64,000 bases of DNA, taken from NCBI GenBank assembly GCA_021527695.1, contig JAKFAO010000011.1:930001-994000 (forward strand), in the 5' to 3' direction. Positions within the stretch are counted from its first letter, which is position 1. The number at the start of each line of letters is the position of its first letter. Made by a program: the position numbers and the translations under genes. The notes under the pieces were generated by a model, which ran no database searches, was not told the DNA's origin, and saw nothing but the letters and a program-made list of their open reading frames with translations. The DNA comes from Naematelia aurantialba (lineage: Eukaryota > Basidiomycota > Tremellomycetes > Tremellales > Naemateliaceae). Below are positions 23,216-35,332 of this stretch, piece after piece.

Positions 23216-26151
23216 ATGTCGGCCGTCAAGCAAGAGAACCCGCTGCACCATGAGCACCATGAGCCCGAGAAGCCCAACGCGGTCGTTGACCCCAACGCGG
23301 GAGTCGATAACGGCGATATCGGCGCAGCATGGCTCGCCACCTATACCGGCAGCCACCACGATATCACGGACGAGGAGAGTACGACCGTACGCAACAGGGT
23401 AAGCCGGGTGGCGTCGCCGCGCAGACTGGGTCTACTCCGGGCTGACTCTACCCAGATCGACAGGTTCCTGATGCCAATGTGAGCGCTTGCGGCCCGGCGG
23501 CTCCTGGATTCCCGCCAGAAACTGATGCGACTCGTAGTATTTTCTACATTTACTTTACTCAGCAGCTCGACAAGAGCAGTCTCTCCTTCTCTTCGGTGTT
23601 TGGCATCTCGGCCGACGCGCATCTTGTGTGAGGACCTACCTGCTGTCGCAGCGCTGACAGGCAGGGGCACCCAATATTCGTGGCTCAGCAGCATTGTACG
23701 ACCTGCACTCCCTGGACAGCACTGACAGACAGGTATATTTTGCCCAGCTGGTCTTCCAGCCGCTGTCGGTATACGCCCTCGTCAAGGTGAGCTGCTCGCG
23801 TCTCCTGTCGCGTGGCGGCGCTTTGGACTGACGAGTGCAGTTCCCTGTCAACCGCTGGATTTGCTTTTGCTTCCTCGGCTGGGGCTCGTCGCTATGCATC
23901 ATGACTGCCTGCAAGTCGTTTGCTGGTATCGCCGCCATGCGTTTCATCCTCGGTGCGTTTGAGGCTAGTATCGCCCCGTCCATGCTCGTCGTCGTCTCCA
24001 TGTGGTGGACTCGGCGCGAACAGCCCTTGCGCAACAAGTGAGTTTTCTGCTCGATGGGCAGCCTTCGGACCATCGCTGAGCCCAATAGTATTTGGTATTC
24101 GGCCAATGTATGCGTCTTCCCTGCAAAGTGGACTTGGACGAGGTCCGAGCTGATTCTCCTAGGGCCTCGCGACCATTCTGGGAAGTCTCTTGTCGTATGG
24201 TCTTGGACACGCCAACTCGTCCTTGTACCCGTACCAGCTCATCTTCCTTGTCTGTGGCCTGATGTGAGTGGGCGCGGCCGTAGAAGCTTGCTGTCTGCTG
24301 TAGAGACGCCTCGTTGACGGGACCAGCGCGGTCGTACTGAGCTTCCCCACCATGTTGTTGTTCCCGAGCCACCCAACGCGAGCAAAATGGCTCACCGATG
24401 AACAAAAATACGTCGCCCTCGAGCGTATCCGTCTCAACAACACTGGGACGCAGAGCACGCGTGAGTGTCTTGGTCGGGTCCGCCACTGCTACTATGCCTC
24501 TGCACAGATGAGCATCGCTGATGGGATCCAGATTTCAAATGGGCTCAAGTCTGGGAGTGCTTGCTCGACCCCAAAACGTGGATGTGGGTCATCATGAGTA
24601 CGTCTACGGATGCGCGTCGATGCGTCGATGCGTCGCGCGAGATGATGGGCAAAGCTGACTTGGCTGTAGTCTTCTGCATCTCCCTGGTCTCGGGCGGTAT
24701 CGGCGCGTTTGGACGTGAGTGTGCACATTCGCCACCCAGCTCACTCGGTAGCTCTCATTCTCCAGGGCTTTGGGCTCGACCAGTTCCAGACGATTCTGTA
24801 TAACATGATCCCAGGCGGTATCGGCATTGTCGTGAATGTTCTGTAAGCTCCACTCCCCTTTGCCACTTGCCCTCGCCTCGGCTCCGCCCTGTTTGCCGTA
24901 CGCACTCAGTGGCATCTTGGAGAAGCGCAGCCATGTTCCTACAGCGACGATGACCAAGCGCTTTGAGTTTCGTGCAGGACTGACGGGGACAGTTCGGCAC
25001 TGGCCATGCAATACTCCAAGCTCAAGAGCCCAACGCTGCTTACCGCGGCGGCGTTCCCCCTGGCGGCCGCCGCCGCTCTGTACGCGCTCCCACGGGGCAC
25101 CCAGTACAAGCATCAACTGCTTGCAGTGTATTTCCTCTTGCAGGTGTACCAGTGCATCACGGCCATCATCTTCAGCTGGTGGTCAGTCTTTCTCTTGCTG
25201 TGCCTGTGTCTGTATCAGCCCTGTCTGTCGCCTTCTGCAAGATCCGGTGGTCGCCTCGCGCTCACGTTGGGACGGTGTGCTGATGCGGTATAGCTTTGCC
25301 AATACTGCTGGCCATACCAAGAAGACTACCACCACTGGCATGCTTTACGTTGGTCTGACCGTGGGGAACATTGTATGTCGAGGTGCCACTCCATGACCAA
25401 CGTTGTGCATTCCCCTGCCCCAGTCCCTGTCGTCACTCGAGTTTCGCCACTCGTCCTGCCCGCTCTGACCTTGGCCTTGCGTTCCCCGCTGCTTGCTGGT
25501 TGTTTCCGTTTAACCGTCACTGTCGAGGATTGGGAGGATTGGACACGCGATCTTGCCTGCACCCTCACGCTGACTGACATGTGCAGGTCGGTCCGCAGCT
25601 GTACAAGTCCGCCCAGTCGCCATACTACCACACGGGCCTCACCGCCAACCTCATCGTGCTCTGCATCATGGTCGGCACCATCGTCCTCCAAGTGCTCTAC
25701 CTGCGCATCCTGAACATGCGCAACGTGCGCCGCCGCAAGGCGAGCGGCAAGACGGGGATCCATATCGACTATTCCCTGGAGAGCAGTTCGCACTGGGAGC
25801 AGCTTCGTGGCAAACAGGCGGCGGTCGAGCATGCCGAGCACCCGGATGCGGCGCCCAACGAGGCGGGGACGGGCGCGGCTGGGATCCCAAACGACGAGCT
25901 GTACAACGCCAAGGCGTTCATGGACTTGTGAGTTGGGTGACGTCGTCTCTGGGCCATACGCCTAGCCACTGGGTCATGTGCTCTGCCATTGGGTCATACG
26001 CCTAGCCGTTGTGTCATACGCCTAGCCATTGTGTCTTTGCCAACACGAGAGCCCAGAGCCCAGAGACAAGAGACAAGAGAATCAGATACGCCAGGTGCTG
26101 ACAGCTCTCAGGACCGACCTGGAGAATGAAGACTTTGTGTACTCGATCTAG
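23216..26151 (+). CDS. MFS transporter, Dal5/allantoate permease (anion:cation symporter) family
   Basis: This is a 12-TM plasma-membrane symporter for an organic anion such as allantoate, pantothenate or a related acid; the substrate cannot be told. An acidic/His-rich cytosolic N-terminus is followed by DRFLMPIIFYIYFTQQLDKS and SSVFGISADAHLVGTQYSWL. Further on are QPLSVYALVKFPVNRWICF, AAMRFILGAFEASIAPSM, SHPTRAKWLTDEQKYVALER, QGFGLDQFQTILYNMIPGG and SCLAH-free late helices. The C-terminus splices MDL to TDLENEDFVYSI, the typical (F)-x-D-L-T-D-x-E-N end of this family. Introns are numerous. The last (25928-26111, 184 bp) is filled with short repeats. It is convergent with the DHA2 transporter. 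Confidence 0.9.
25950..26036. repeat. tandem repeat in the last intron of the Dal5-type gene
   Basis: Four imperfect copies of a roughly 20-24 bp unit, GGTCATACGCCTAGCCATTG, lie inside the 184 bp intron and are followed by short CCCAGAG and ACAAGAG repeats. Confidence 0.75.
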
Positions 26152-27019
26152 GGTGTGGATTCCCCAAGTCCACTATGTTTAGTGCTAGTGCCGGTTCGTG
26201 TTTAAGCGGGGTTCCGCCAGAAAAGTGTCACACCGTTTCATGTGTCTAGAGAGGGGGAGGGCGATCACCAGGGAAGAGTAAGAGGGAAGAGGACGAGGAC
26301 GAGGACAGTGGAAAAAGCCCAAAGTCAGTGGAAGATGACGAAGAGAACGAGAGGCAAACGGTCGAGAGCCTAGGAATGCTAGGTATGGAGCGCTGGGAAC
26401 GGCAGTAGGGCGGCAGGCAGCGTGAGTGTATGTATGGATATATGGATACCAATGGCCGAGCGCTCGCTCGACACTCGTCCCGTTGCCAGTCGGCCGCGCT
26501 GCTTCTGCCGCGCCGAGGTTTCTCAGAGCTGCAAGATGTCAGGGGGAGACGTTGCAATGTTGCGCAGTGGGCATACAGGACGACGCTTGGCATGCCGCCA
26601 CAACGTCCACATCGCGTGGCAATGTCATGTTGTCTCGTCGCACACGTTGAGCGGTGCACATTATATCTCATTGTCACTGCACCCCCGCCAATCTATGGAA
26701 GCGACTCTATTCAAGATACGATGCCCCGCATGCCGTGATCCGCACCACTTAAACATGATCCGCGCTACTTGAACATGATCCCGCCCTATGTGCTCCTACT
26801 ACGATATTCCTGGAAACATGCAGAGACAAGCAGGCCAGCGAGACATGCTAGACAGCAGACTAGTAGTCGCAGTCGCAGTGGCAGACCAGGACAGACCAGC
26901 AGACTCAGATCAGCAGACAACGCCCGGGGCGAGACTACCACCTAGGGAGGGGATCGTCTGGCCGCCGCCGCCGCCTCCTCCTCTTCACTCGTCTCTGAAA
27001 AGCCTGTCAACATCTTCCC
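26152..27019. other. convergent intergenic region between the two MFS genes
   Basis: This is 0.87 kb of 3' flanking sequence with no convincing gene. GA-rich runs near 26250-26310 and low-complexity CT/GCC tracts near 26960 are the only visible structure. Confidence 0.5.
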
Positions 27020-30000
27020 TCACTTTTCGCCCAACTGCGCACGGGCGTCCAACCCACCGTTCACGGCACCGTCCGGAACGACCCCAGCGTCGGCACCTAT
27101 CGCCTGCTCCTCTGCCTCTTCGCGCTCCGCAGTGAGGGCGTCGTGGATCCCCGTCTTCTCCTTCAGTGACAGCGACGCCCTCGGGCTCCCAGCCCCGCCC
27201 TCCCCCTCCCCAGCCGCAGCCGCATCGGCATTAGCAGCCCCTCCGTTACCAGTCTCGATATCCCCCTTGGCAGCGCGCGCTGCGGCAATGGCCGCTTCTT
27301 CCTCCTCCTTGCTCTGCATGCGCTCGTTCTTGATCAACAGGCCGCCGGCGACTCCTCCCGCCGCTACAGGGACGCCAATGATGTACACGTTGCGCAAGGC
27401 CTCGACATAGGCTCGCAGGACTGCCTCGCGTTGGTCCTGCGCACGTCAGCCGTGTCCTCCGAACGAAGCAAGAGGGTAGCGAAAGAGGCCAGAGCGACAC
27501 GAGGAATGCTGGTGACCTCTGCCAACGAGCAAGACGACAGAGAAAGAGCGGCACCCAGAAAGAGCGGCACCCAGAAAGAGAGGCACCCAGAAAAAGAAGG
27601 ACCCCAGAACAGAGAACAGAAAGAGAGGTACCGGAACAGATAAGAGTAGCGAGGGCACTCACATCAGGCACCGACGTCCATACCGCCGTGGCCGAGTTGA
27701 CGACGGCGGACAACGCTTCGGCGGAAAGGTTGGGTGCAAACTTGTGCAATTTGATTTGGAGCAGGTTTTCGAACACTGCGCCGCCGATGGACAGACCGAG
27801 GATACGGCCAGCGAAGCCGACTGGTACGTTGTCAGTCGAGCGTGGTGGGGAAGGGTGAGTGAGTGTGTGTGGATGGGTGTGTGTGGGTGTGGGTGTGTGG
27901 GTGGGTGTGTGGGTGGATGAGGAGGTGGCAACTCACGGAAGATGGCGAGACCGGTTCCGGCCGAGATGAGCCACGGCTCGGCCTTGAGCACAAACTGCAC
28001 GACCAGCATGCTGTTCTGGAGCGACATGCCGAGGCCGAAACCCAAGATGGCCTGGAAACCAAAGAGGTGCGACTCTGGCGTGCCGTACGTGACGGTGTAG
28101 AGGCAGCCCGAGCCGACACACATCAAGCACGGCCCAGCGACGACGATCCACTTGAACCGACCGATCCGGGGGATGACGCGCGACGACGCGATGAGCGTGA
28201 AGACCTGGACGAGGATGAACGGGAGGAGCCGGACGCCGGCGCCCGTCGCCGAGTGGTGGTAGACTGCCTGGTAGCCTTCCGAGAGGTAGTAGACTTCGAT
28301 CATGAAGCACCAGAACAGGCAGAAGACGACAATACTCGAGCCACTGCGACGTGTCAGCGACGGCCGCGGCCTCAAGTTGCCGACTCCGACTGCAAGCGTG
28401 GGCGCACGCTGGCAACTTACACGATAGAACGGCGCTTCAGCAGGAACAGCTTGAACATCTGTTTCTCTCGCCCAAGCCACCACTCCCAGCCGACAAACAA
28501 CACGGCCAGCACGAAAATCATCACGAGACACGCGATGACGCTCCCGTCTCCCCAGGACTTGGTGACTCCTCCCCATTGGAGAGCGAGGATCGCACACGTC
28601 GCCCATGCCATTGAGATGAGACAACCGACCCAATCACACTTGGCCACCTGCCAGAACATGTCGCGCGAGTAGCCTTTGTACGTCGCTTTTCTGCCCAAAG
28701 GCGGAGTGGACTTTTGTATGACAAGGATCATCGTCCAAGCGACACCACCGAATGGGAGGTTGATGTAAAAGCACCATCTAAGCGGCAGCAGCGTCAGCGA
28801 CAAATGCAAGAGCGCAGCAGAATCGGTAGCAGAGACAGTCAGACTCAGTGGCAAAGATCGTCAGAGTGAAGGGGCAGAGGGCGCACATACCTCCACGAAA
28901 CGTGGTCTGAGAATGCGCCGCCGATGAGCGGACCAATGACGGACGCGATTGCGAAGCTGTTCGAGCGTCAGCACAGGGCGAACACTGGAAGCACAAGCAC
29001 CATCCTTCACGACGGGTAACGATCGCCACGGCGCGACATGGAGCGAGTACTAGGAACAGCAGAGGCTCACCAGACGCCAAAGAGACCGAAATACTTGGCC
29101 CGGCTGTGCAGAGGAGTGATCTCTGCAAGGATGATCGTGCCAATGCTGAAGATACCTGCGACAGTCAGGTCCCATGTACATACGTTGTAGATTGCGAGTG
29201 GATTGATGGTGGAGGAAAGAAAGAAACACAGAGGCAACTTTCGTCGCACAAGGGAAGCGGAGAGGGAAAGAGACTTACCAGCCGCACCCAACCCAGTGAC
29301 AGCACGCCCAAAGATCAGCCCAACCATGTTCGGTGCGACACCGCAAATGAGCGATCCGACCTCGAAGATGAAGACTGCAAATAGTATGACATGCTTCGAG
29401 GGGAAGATCTGCGCCCACTGCGAGTACAACAAGTTGAACGAGAGTAGTGTGAGGCTGGGCGCCTCGTCAGCTGTTTGTTCCGCCGGGACGTCTGGCCATC
29501 ATTCTCCATTCCGCGGGCAAGGTGTGGCTTCTTTTGGCCGGCTGCGTACGAATTGCATACTCACAAGAAACCATTGGCCAACCATGGGAGCTGGGAGAGC
29601 GAGTCGAATTCCTTTGTGATGGATGGAATCGCCGTAGCCAGGATCAACTGGTCTATAGAGCCAGCATGTCAGCTCCACAAGGGGCATCGCGCGAGAGCGG
29701 AAAAGATGACTTGCCAAGAGCAAAGAGGAAGAGGGTGACCAGCATGCTGAGGAACAAGAGCCAGAATTGAAGTCTTGTCATCTCGACGGGCGCTTGCACA
29801 CCCTCGACACCCGCGGGCGGCACCTTCACTTTCTTCTGGCCCGTCTTCTCGTCGAGCTGGCCGTCGGGTGTGGCGGCGTCGGGTGCAGTGGTGGCTGGGG
29901 TGCCGGCGGTCCCGTGGTGTGCCTTTAAAGAGTGCGTCGAAGGCGACAAAGTAGGTGTTGGCGACATGGTGTGCTCATGTTCTCCGTGTTCTTGTGTTTC

Positions 30001-30045
30001 CGACATGGTGTGCTCGTGTTCTCCTTGTTCTTGTGCTTCCGACAT
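27020..30045 (-). CDS. MFS transporter, DHA2 (14-TM drug:H+ antiporter) family
   Basis: This is a likely plasma-membrane efflux pump for toxic compounds. The N-terminus has two near-identical 13-residue His/Glu repeats ([26 protein letters not shown]). TM1 is completed across a GC-AG intron as [18 protein letters not shown], the DHA2 motif D1. Other blocks are [37 protein letters not shown] (antiporter motif C region), [17 protein letters not shown] and [20 protein letters not shown]. The C-terminal cytosolic tail is rich in Ala, Glu and Gly. Two introns contain tandem repeats (27821-27936 and 27437-27662). The stop is at 27020. The substrate is unknown. Confidence 0.9.
27437..27662 (-). repeat. 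repeat-filled intron of the DHA2 gene
   Basis: This 226 bp GT-AG intron holds several copies of a 16 bp GGCACCCAGAAAGAGC-like unit (27549-27615). Splicing joins TSVPD to [15 protein letters not shown]. Confidence 0.75.
27850..27925. repeat. GT-rich simple repeat in a DHA2-gene intron
   Basis: GTGTGTGGGTG-type repeats lie inside the 116 bp intron 27821-27936. Confidence 0.75.
29653..29714 (-). other. GC-AG intron in the DHA2 gene
   Basis: The donor is GCTCTTG|GCAAGT and the acceptor CTATAG|ACCAG. It joins FAL to [12 protein letters not shown] within TM1, restoring the conserved Asp of DHA2 transporters. Confidence 0.85.
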
Positions 30046-32528
30046 TGTGTCCAGATCTCGACGCGGGTCTAGAGTCGTGGATGTTGGACAATACGCTGCA
30101 GGACCAGCAAGAACTGAAACGATCAAGAGAGTCGATCAAAAAAAACAAGTGACCTTGGTGTTTGTGTATCTGGTAGAGTTACCAGATTTAGTGGCGGATT
30201 TAATCTTCCAGCCGAAGCCGTTTGCGTGTGTCCTTTTACTTGTGAAACCAAGATGATCAATACGATGATGCATTTGCTATATATCCCAGCTGCTTGTTGG
30301 TGGTGCTGTCTTCGGGCATGCCAGACCGCTGGTTGCGTCCTGCCGTGCCGCAGTGCTTTGCTGTTGCTCTTTCGAAGGTCCAAGGCCGGATGCCGAAACG
30401 GCCAAAAGAATTGCCGATGGCCGAGCAAACAGTATTAAAGTATTTTAGTCCCAAGCAAAAGAGACCGGCCGGATAATAGACACCGAGGTAAAGGATATCC
30501 GTGCCTGGGGGATCCGTGACTTCTGCAAGTGCAGTTGCCTAAAGGGGTTATAATAGGGTGTTTGTTACATAAGTCTATTCCCACGTGTCGCACCCTCCCC
30601 AACGCCGAGGTGATATTTCCGCGGGAACTGGAGTTGCGACGCGCACGACCTCGGATTTCCGAGGGGAGCAGAGCATCAGGCAGCGCCGAGGGTCGGCTAA
30701 GGGGGTGAGAGGTGGTGGACATATTTGACGAGCAGAGAGTGTTGAAGAGTGACGAGTGAAGAGTGAAGCAAGTAAGAGGGAAACCATCGAGTTGGAAGAG
30801 ATAGCTGGTGGGTGGTCTTGTGACGATCATGTCCGACATTTGGCGAGAGCACCGAGAACAAGGTATCCGGATACTCGTACCAGACTTCCGTTGGGCTTGA
30901 CGAGGTCAGCTCGGCGTTGAATCGCATCCGTCCACTTGATCCTATTCCCTCAGTCGGCGACGGCTACACAGTCCCGTTCAGACCGCACTGCTATCAGCTG
31001 TGTTGTAGCCCCTCGCAACCCGTGCGTAGAGGGCGTTGAGGTCAGTACACTGGTGCCCGACTTTCAGATCTAGGACCGGCTGCTGGTTGACCCGAATCGA
31101 TGGGCAATTTTGTACCTCTGGTCAACAGCTGGTGGCACCGTTGGGATTCGGCGACAAGGAGACATGAGTGACCACATCACACTCGACGACTCTGAGTCAT
31201 ACCACCGGTTTTGGAAAGACTCTGGAAGACGCGCTAGCCATCTGCTACACCTCTTGCGAGAACTGAGCAAACAGACAAAGCGCAACAGCGCTTGCGCACC
31301 AATTGGGACGGTCCCACCGTGTCGGAACCGCCGGAACCCTCTACCAGGACTTGTGAGGGGGGGGACGGACCTCGAAACAAGCAAACGGCTGCCCTGCCAA
31401 CTCTTTGGCTCGACGATGCTGTCCTTGTGCTGATTTCGCCACGCTTGCATCCCCGGGTGTTTCACCTCGCGCCTCCCCTTTGACTCCCTGAATCTCTCCC
31501 CATGCCGTTTCATGGAATCGCCCAAAGCGGCAATTTCAGCGTCAGGGGCGAAAAGCAACACGATTTTTGTTGGGCTTTCCTCGCTGCTCCCTTCGGGATT
31601 TCAGGCTTCTCGACGACACCACACCCACTTTGGTCCCACCTCGACCTTGGCTGACCGTGCACCTTTGCTTTTTCCCGATTGTGAGCTCTGGCAGTCGAGA
31701 CGTGGACGGCACAGCGACATGCCACCGCCCGCCGCATCTTCATTCTCATTTGTAGTATAGCTTATATAGCCATATCACACATTGCAGTTCGGACTAACAC
31801 TCCGGCGCTCGGACCTGCCTACGAGGACGAGGCACGCCCCTCCTCGCTGATCACCACAACAAAAAGGGCCTGCCCTCCCCGTCACCGAGTCGGTAAAGGA
31901 GCAGCAGCAGCAGCAAAGGACAATGAGCTTGAGCGCAACGAGGATAGGGACCGTGGCTCTGGCGCCGTCGCCCATCTCGCCAAATCGCACCGTGCATCCG
32001 TGAGTTGAGTCAATCCTGTCAAATGGGGGGAGGACAGGACCGCAAAGGCCGAGGGAGCGAGCTTTGAGCTAAGCTGCGCCCCCCCTTTGGCGGAGGACGA
32101 AGCGTCTTCTCCGACCCTCTTACCCCCTTTTCTCTCCAGCCACGACTCGTGTGGTCTTGACGGTCCAGCTGATACTAGAATCCCCCCCTCGTCCCCGTTT
32201 TTTTCATTTCCAACGACTCGACTTGAAACTTGATCTCAACCCGCCTGGATCAACACCCATATCGATCCCTCCGCGGCTCCGCGACTCGACGTCATCTCAA
32301 TTGCGGTTGTGCTCTTGTTATTCCACGCTACTGCTGGCTGCTCGCTCTCGTTTCGTGTGCGGGCGAACAAAAATATTTGTGACCCCAACTCCATCGGTTG
32401 ATCGGATCAAACGCACCACTCGCCCATCACCCCGTTTCACCCCGTCCCCGCTCATCTTTCTTTCTTTCCCTCGCCTCCTTCCCATCTCTACTCTCTTTCT
32501 CTTCACCATCTACTCATCCCGACCCACC
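30046..32528. other. long gene-poor region
   Basis: This is 2.5 kb upstream of the DHA2 gene and of the unrecognised gene at 33.2 kb. No frame has family-like content. A short frame from ATG 30829 is followed by an intron-like stretch but stops at once after splicing. A CCACGTGT site lies at 30581. The last 150 bp are CT-rich, like a fungal 5' UTR leading to ATG 32529. Confidence 0.45.
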
Positions 32529-32818
32529 ATGCTCGCACATCGCCTACCACCACTGCTCCTCGTACACCCCTCGCACCCACAACGCCCGCTACGGCCCTCA
32601 TCCATGTATCCGTCGCTGGAACCGCCTGGCCCGCACTTTGCCCCGCCGCCGCCGCCGCCCGTTCGCCCACACAGGACGTCGTCCCTTCGCGACCCACTCC
32701 CCGACGCTACGCCGCCGGCCCGCAGCCGCTCCGGGACAGGGGATAGCCAAAGCGACGACTATCTGCGGCAGCAGCCGTCGCAGAGCGATGGACGTAAAAA
32801 GCCCCGCAGAGACCATAG
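32529..32818 (+). other. possible 5' coding exon of the next gene
   Basis: A CT-rich leader precedes ATG 32529. The frame encodes a Pro/Arg-rich peptide with runs such as FAPPPPPPVRPHR and ends at a GCAAGT that could be a GC donor (32819). With that donor, an acceptor at 33328 keeps phase with the gene below (510 bp intron). A GT donor at 32823 with acceptor 33182 also works. The choice cannot be made from sequence alone. Confidence 0.35.
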
Positions 32819-33230
32819 GCAAGTCGTTCGAGTCTTGCCCTTTTATCTCTGGATTCTCACCCAGAATCTCCCCTCCAGAGATCTCATCCTTTGGCCAATG
32901 TGATTCCCCACATCCCTTCAACCTCTCCCCCCCCCTTCGCGCCCTCGTCCATTCCCTCCTTTTCAGTGTGCTGGCCTTGGCGCGACGAGGGTGTGCGCGC
33001 AACTGGGTGTCTTCCTTTCCTCGACCCTTGCCACGCCAGTATCTTTGCCTTCTCCATCGTCGGCTATCTTTACCGGTCCTTTGCCCCGCGAGCCCCTTCA
33101 AACGCCCCCTTGGCTGTCTGAGCCCAGTCGGACGGTTAAATAGTGCGGGATATCAGAAGGCCGCCCTTGCTTCTTATACAAGCTTCGTCGTGCCCCGTCC
33201 CCCGTCCATGTCGTAGCCTCGTCCGCTGAC

Positions 33231-34640
33231 ATGACTCGTTTGCCCTACCTCACACCGCCTCCCACCAATCCACACACACGCGCCCCGTCCCTCGACCCAT
33301 CACACTACAACAACGGCCCTACGCACAGTGCCGAGGGATCGGACGACCACGCCTCGCCCAGGGGCGAGAAGCGGCGGCGTGTCAAGGCGGCCAACGGGCC
33401 AAACAGCACCCCCCACGATTCATCTCGCTCGGCGCGACTCGGACCCACGACCCTGCTCCCCATCAAGCCGATTGGATTCGCGGCGTCCAGAGAGGCGCGG
33501 CGAGAGGAAGGTGACAGGTCTGTGCCGTCGCCCGTGGTGATGGGATTCGACTTTAAAGCTATCGACGGTGACCAGCTCAAGACTGTGCGTTTGCTGTCGC
33601 AGTCAGTGGACAAGATGCAGGCTGAACAAGTGTCGCAACAGGTCCGCGACACTATCAGCATCAAAGAACAGCAACAAGCACTGATTGCTCAGCGGCGGCG
33701 TGAAGTCGCTGCCAGCCAGCCCAGCACACCGAAAGAATTGACGTTCAAAGGATGGACGCCGAAGGAATCGAAAGACATGGGTGTTGGCCGCAGGCGGGAA
33801 AAGACACGAGACAAGGTCGAGCGGATGAGCATCGTGACGAGCGCGAGCGACAAGGACGTGGTGCCTGGTTCAAAAGTGAGCTCACGCTCGGCAACACTGA
33901 CCGGCCAGTCGGCTCCACTTGGTCAAGCTTTGTCGGCACAGCAGGAGTCTCCACGAGACGCACCAGCAGGGAGCCAGACTTCCGTCCCCCATATTCTCCC
34001 CCCCATCGCCGGCTATCCCATGACTGACCCTCGCACCGCACCCATCCGACGGAACGGCGATGAACATGAATTTGCACGGCAACAGTTCTACCCTCGCGCA
34101 GCCTATCCCCATGCCGTACCACATACAGCGCATCCCAATTCACGCAGCGTCGATCGGCGCAACTTGTCTGCCCCACATCACCCTGGACCTCCCGTACCCA
34201 ACGCCCCCAACGCTGGGACGTCGGCGTCACCCCCTCCCCAGCGCGACACGTTCCTTCAGCCTTTCAATCAGCTGTACGACCTGCTGCACCAGACTGATCA
34301 GCTTCGGTTCAACCTCCAAGACCTGCTGCACCGTTGCGAGCAGGCGTATGCGACCCAGCGTGGGCGGATGGACGAGTTCAAGGGCACTGCTGCGCAAGCG
34401 AGAGATTTGCTGGGGAGCCTACAAGCAAGCGCGGACAGTCTAAAGGAGATGGTGCGGTACGAGGTCGGGCGGGGGAGAGAGGCCGAGCGGCGCGAGATGG
34501 ACGAGCTGCGGGAACGAATCAAGGCGCTTGAGGCGGCCGGCAAGGGGAAGGAACGGGATGCGTCGCAGGACAAGCTGCAGCCCACGCTGCCCAACGAACG
34601 CGAGGGTGAGCGTGGGGATGACATGCAGGTAGAGGAGTAG
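33231..34640 (+). CDS. unrecognised protein, proline-rich with C-terminal coiled coil
   Basis: This is an intronless frame of 469 codons, unusual in this window. I do not recognise a family. The N-terminal third is Pro/Ser-rich with a basic patch RGEKRRRVKAANG that could be a nuclear localisation signal. Blocks that look conserved rather than disordered are VMGFDFKAIDGDQLKTVR, DTISIKEQQQALIAQRRREV and PKELTFKGWTPKESKD. After a Pro/His-rich middle comes a helical region, FLQPFNQLYDLLHQTDQLRF, NLQDLLHRCEQAYATQRGRM and a Glu/Arg-rich coiled coil to about residue 440. The acidic end is DDMQVEE. A nuclear regulatory protein is possible but unproven. The true start may lie in an upstream exon near 32.5 kb. 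Confidence 0.6.
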   Translation: MTRLPYLTPPPTNPHTRAPSLDPSHYNNGPTHSAEGSDDHASPRGEKRRRVKAANGPNSTPHDSSRSARLGPTTLLPIKPIGFAASREARREEGDRSVPSPVVMGFDFKAIDGDQLKTVRLLSQSVDKMQAEQVSQQVRDTISIKEQQQALIAQRRREVAASQPSTPKELTFKGWTPKESKDMGVGRRREKTRDKVERMSIVTSASDKDVVPGSKVSSRSATLTGQSAPLGQALSAQQESPRDAPAGSQTSVPHILPPIAGYPMTDPRTAPIRRNGDEHEFARQQFYPRAAYPHAVPHTAHPNSRSVDRRNLSAPHHPGPPVPNAPNAGTSASPPPQRDTFLQPFNQLYDLLHQTDQLRFNLQDLLHRCEQAYATQRGRMDEFKGTAAQARDLLGSLQASADSLKEMVRYEVGRGREAERREMDELRERIKALEAAGKGKERDASQDKLQPTLPNEREGERGDDMQVEE

Positions 34641-35190
34641 GCGCTGCGGACGAGGAAGCGTAGGACGTGTCGGGTACGACGATTAGCCCTATGGGACGGT
34701 CGCCAGTCGCCGGGCGGGACTAGCTCGATGGGACAGTCGCAGCACTAGCCCCGTGTGACGATGGCCAGCCGCAGTTTGGTCCGGCGTGTTGGCTTTTGGG
34801 ACAAGGGGGAGGATCTTGGTCGAAATTCAGAACAGATGTTGGTTTGGTGGTGCTAAGGTACATTGCGGTGGTGGTCAGGTCGTGGTGGGTCAATCTGCAG
34901 GAGCGGATGGACGGACACTGGGATACACGGATAGTCTGGTTCATTGGGCATTGCGAGGTCATACTGCGTTGGAGGTGAATTGCGTAAGAGGTATAGGGAT
35001 GTACTCGAGTATGTCGGGCGTTGCGCGTGCGCGTGTTGAGACGGGGTGTGTTTGAGGTGCAGGTTTGGTTGTGGTAGGCCAGTGAGCTGATGATGGAGCT
35101 GCGGTGGGTGTGATGTGGTGATGAGGTGATGTGGTGGTGTGGTGCTGGCGGGGTGGTAGACGAGGGTGCACGCTACGCCGAGTTTGCAAG

Positions 35191-35242
35191 TGCGAGCTGC
35201 AAGGTTGCGAGCTGCAAGGTTGCGAGTTGCAAGGTTGCGAGA
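35191..35242. repeat. 15 bp minisatellite
   Basis: About 3.5 copies of TGCGAGCTGCAAGGT lie head to tail, the third with one substitution. Confidence 0.85.
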
Positions 35243-35332
35243 AGCGTTGCCAGGGAGGTACGGTCTGGTTTATGGTCGGTATGGTCTGGTCGTGTTTTTA
35301 GTGTGTTTGGTCTGGTCTGGCCGTGTTCGCCT

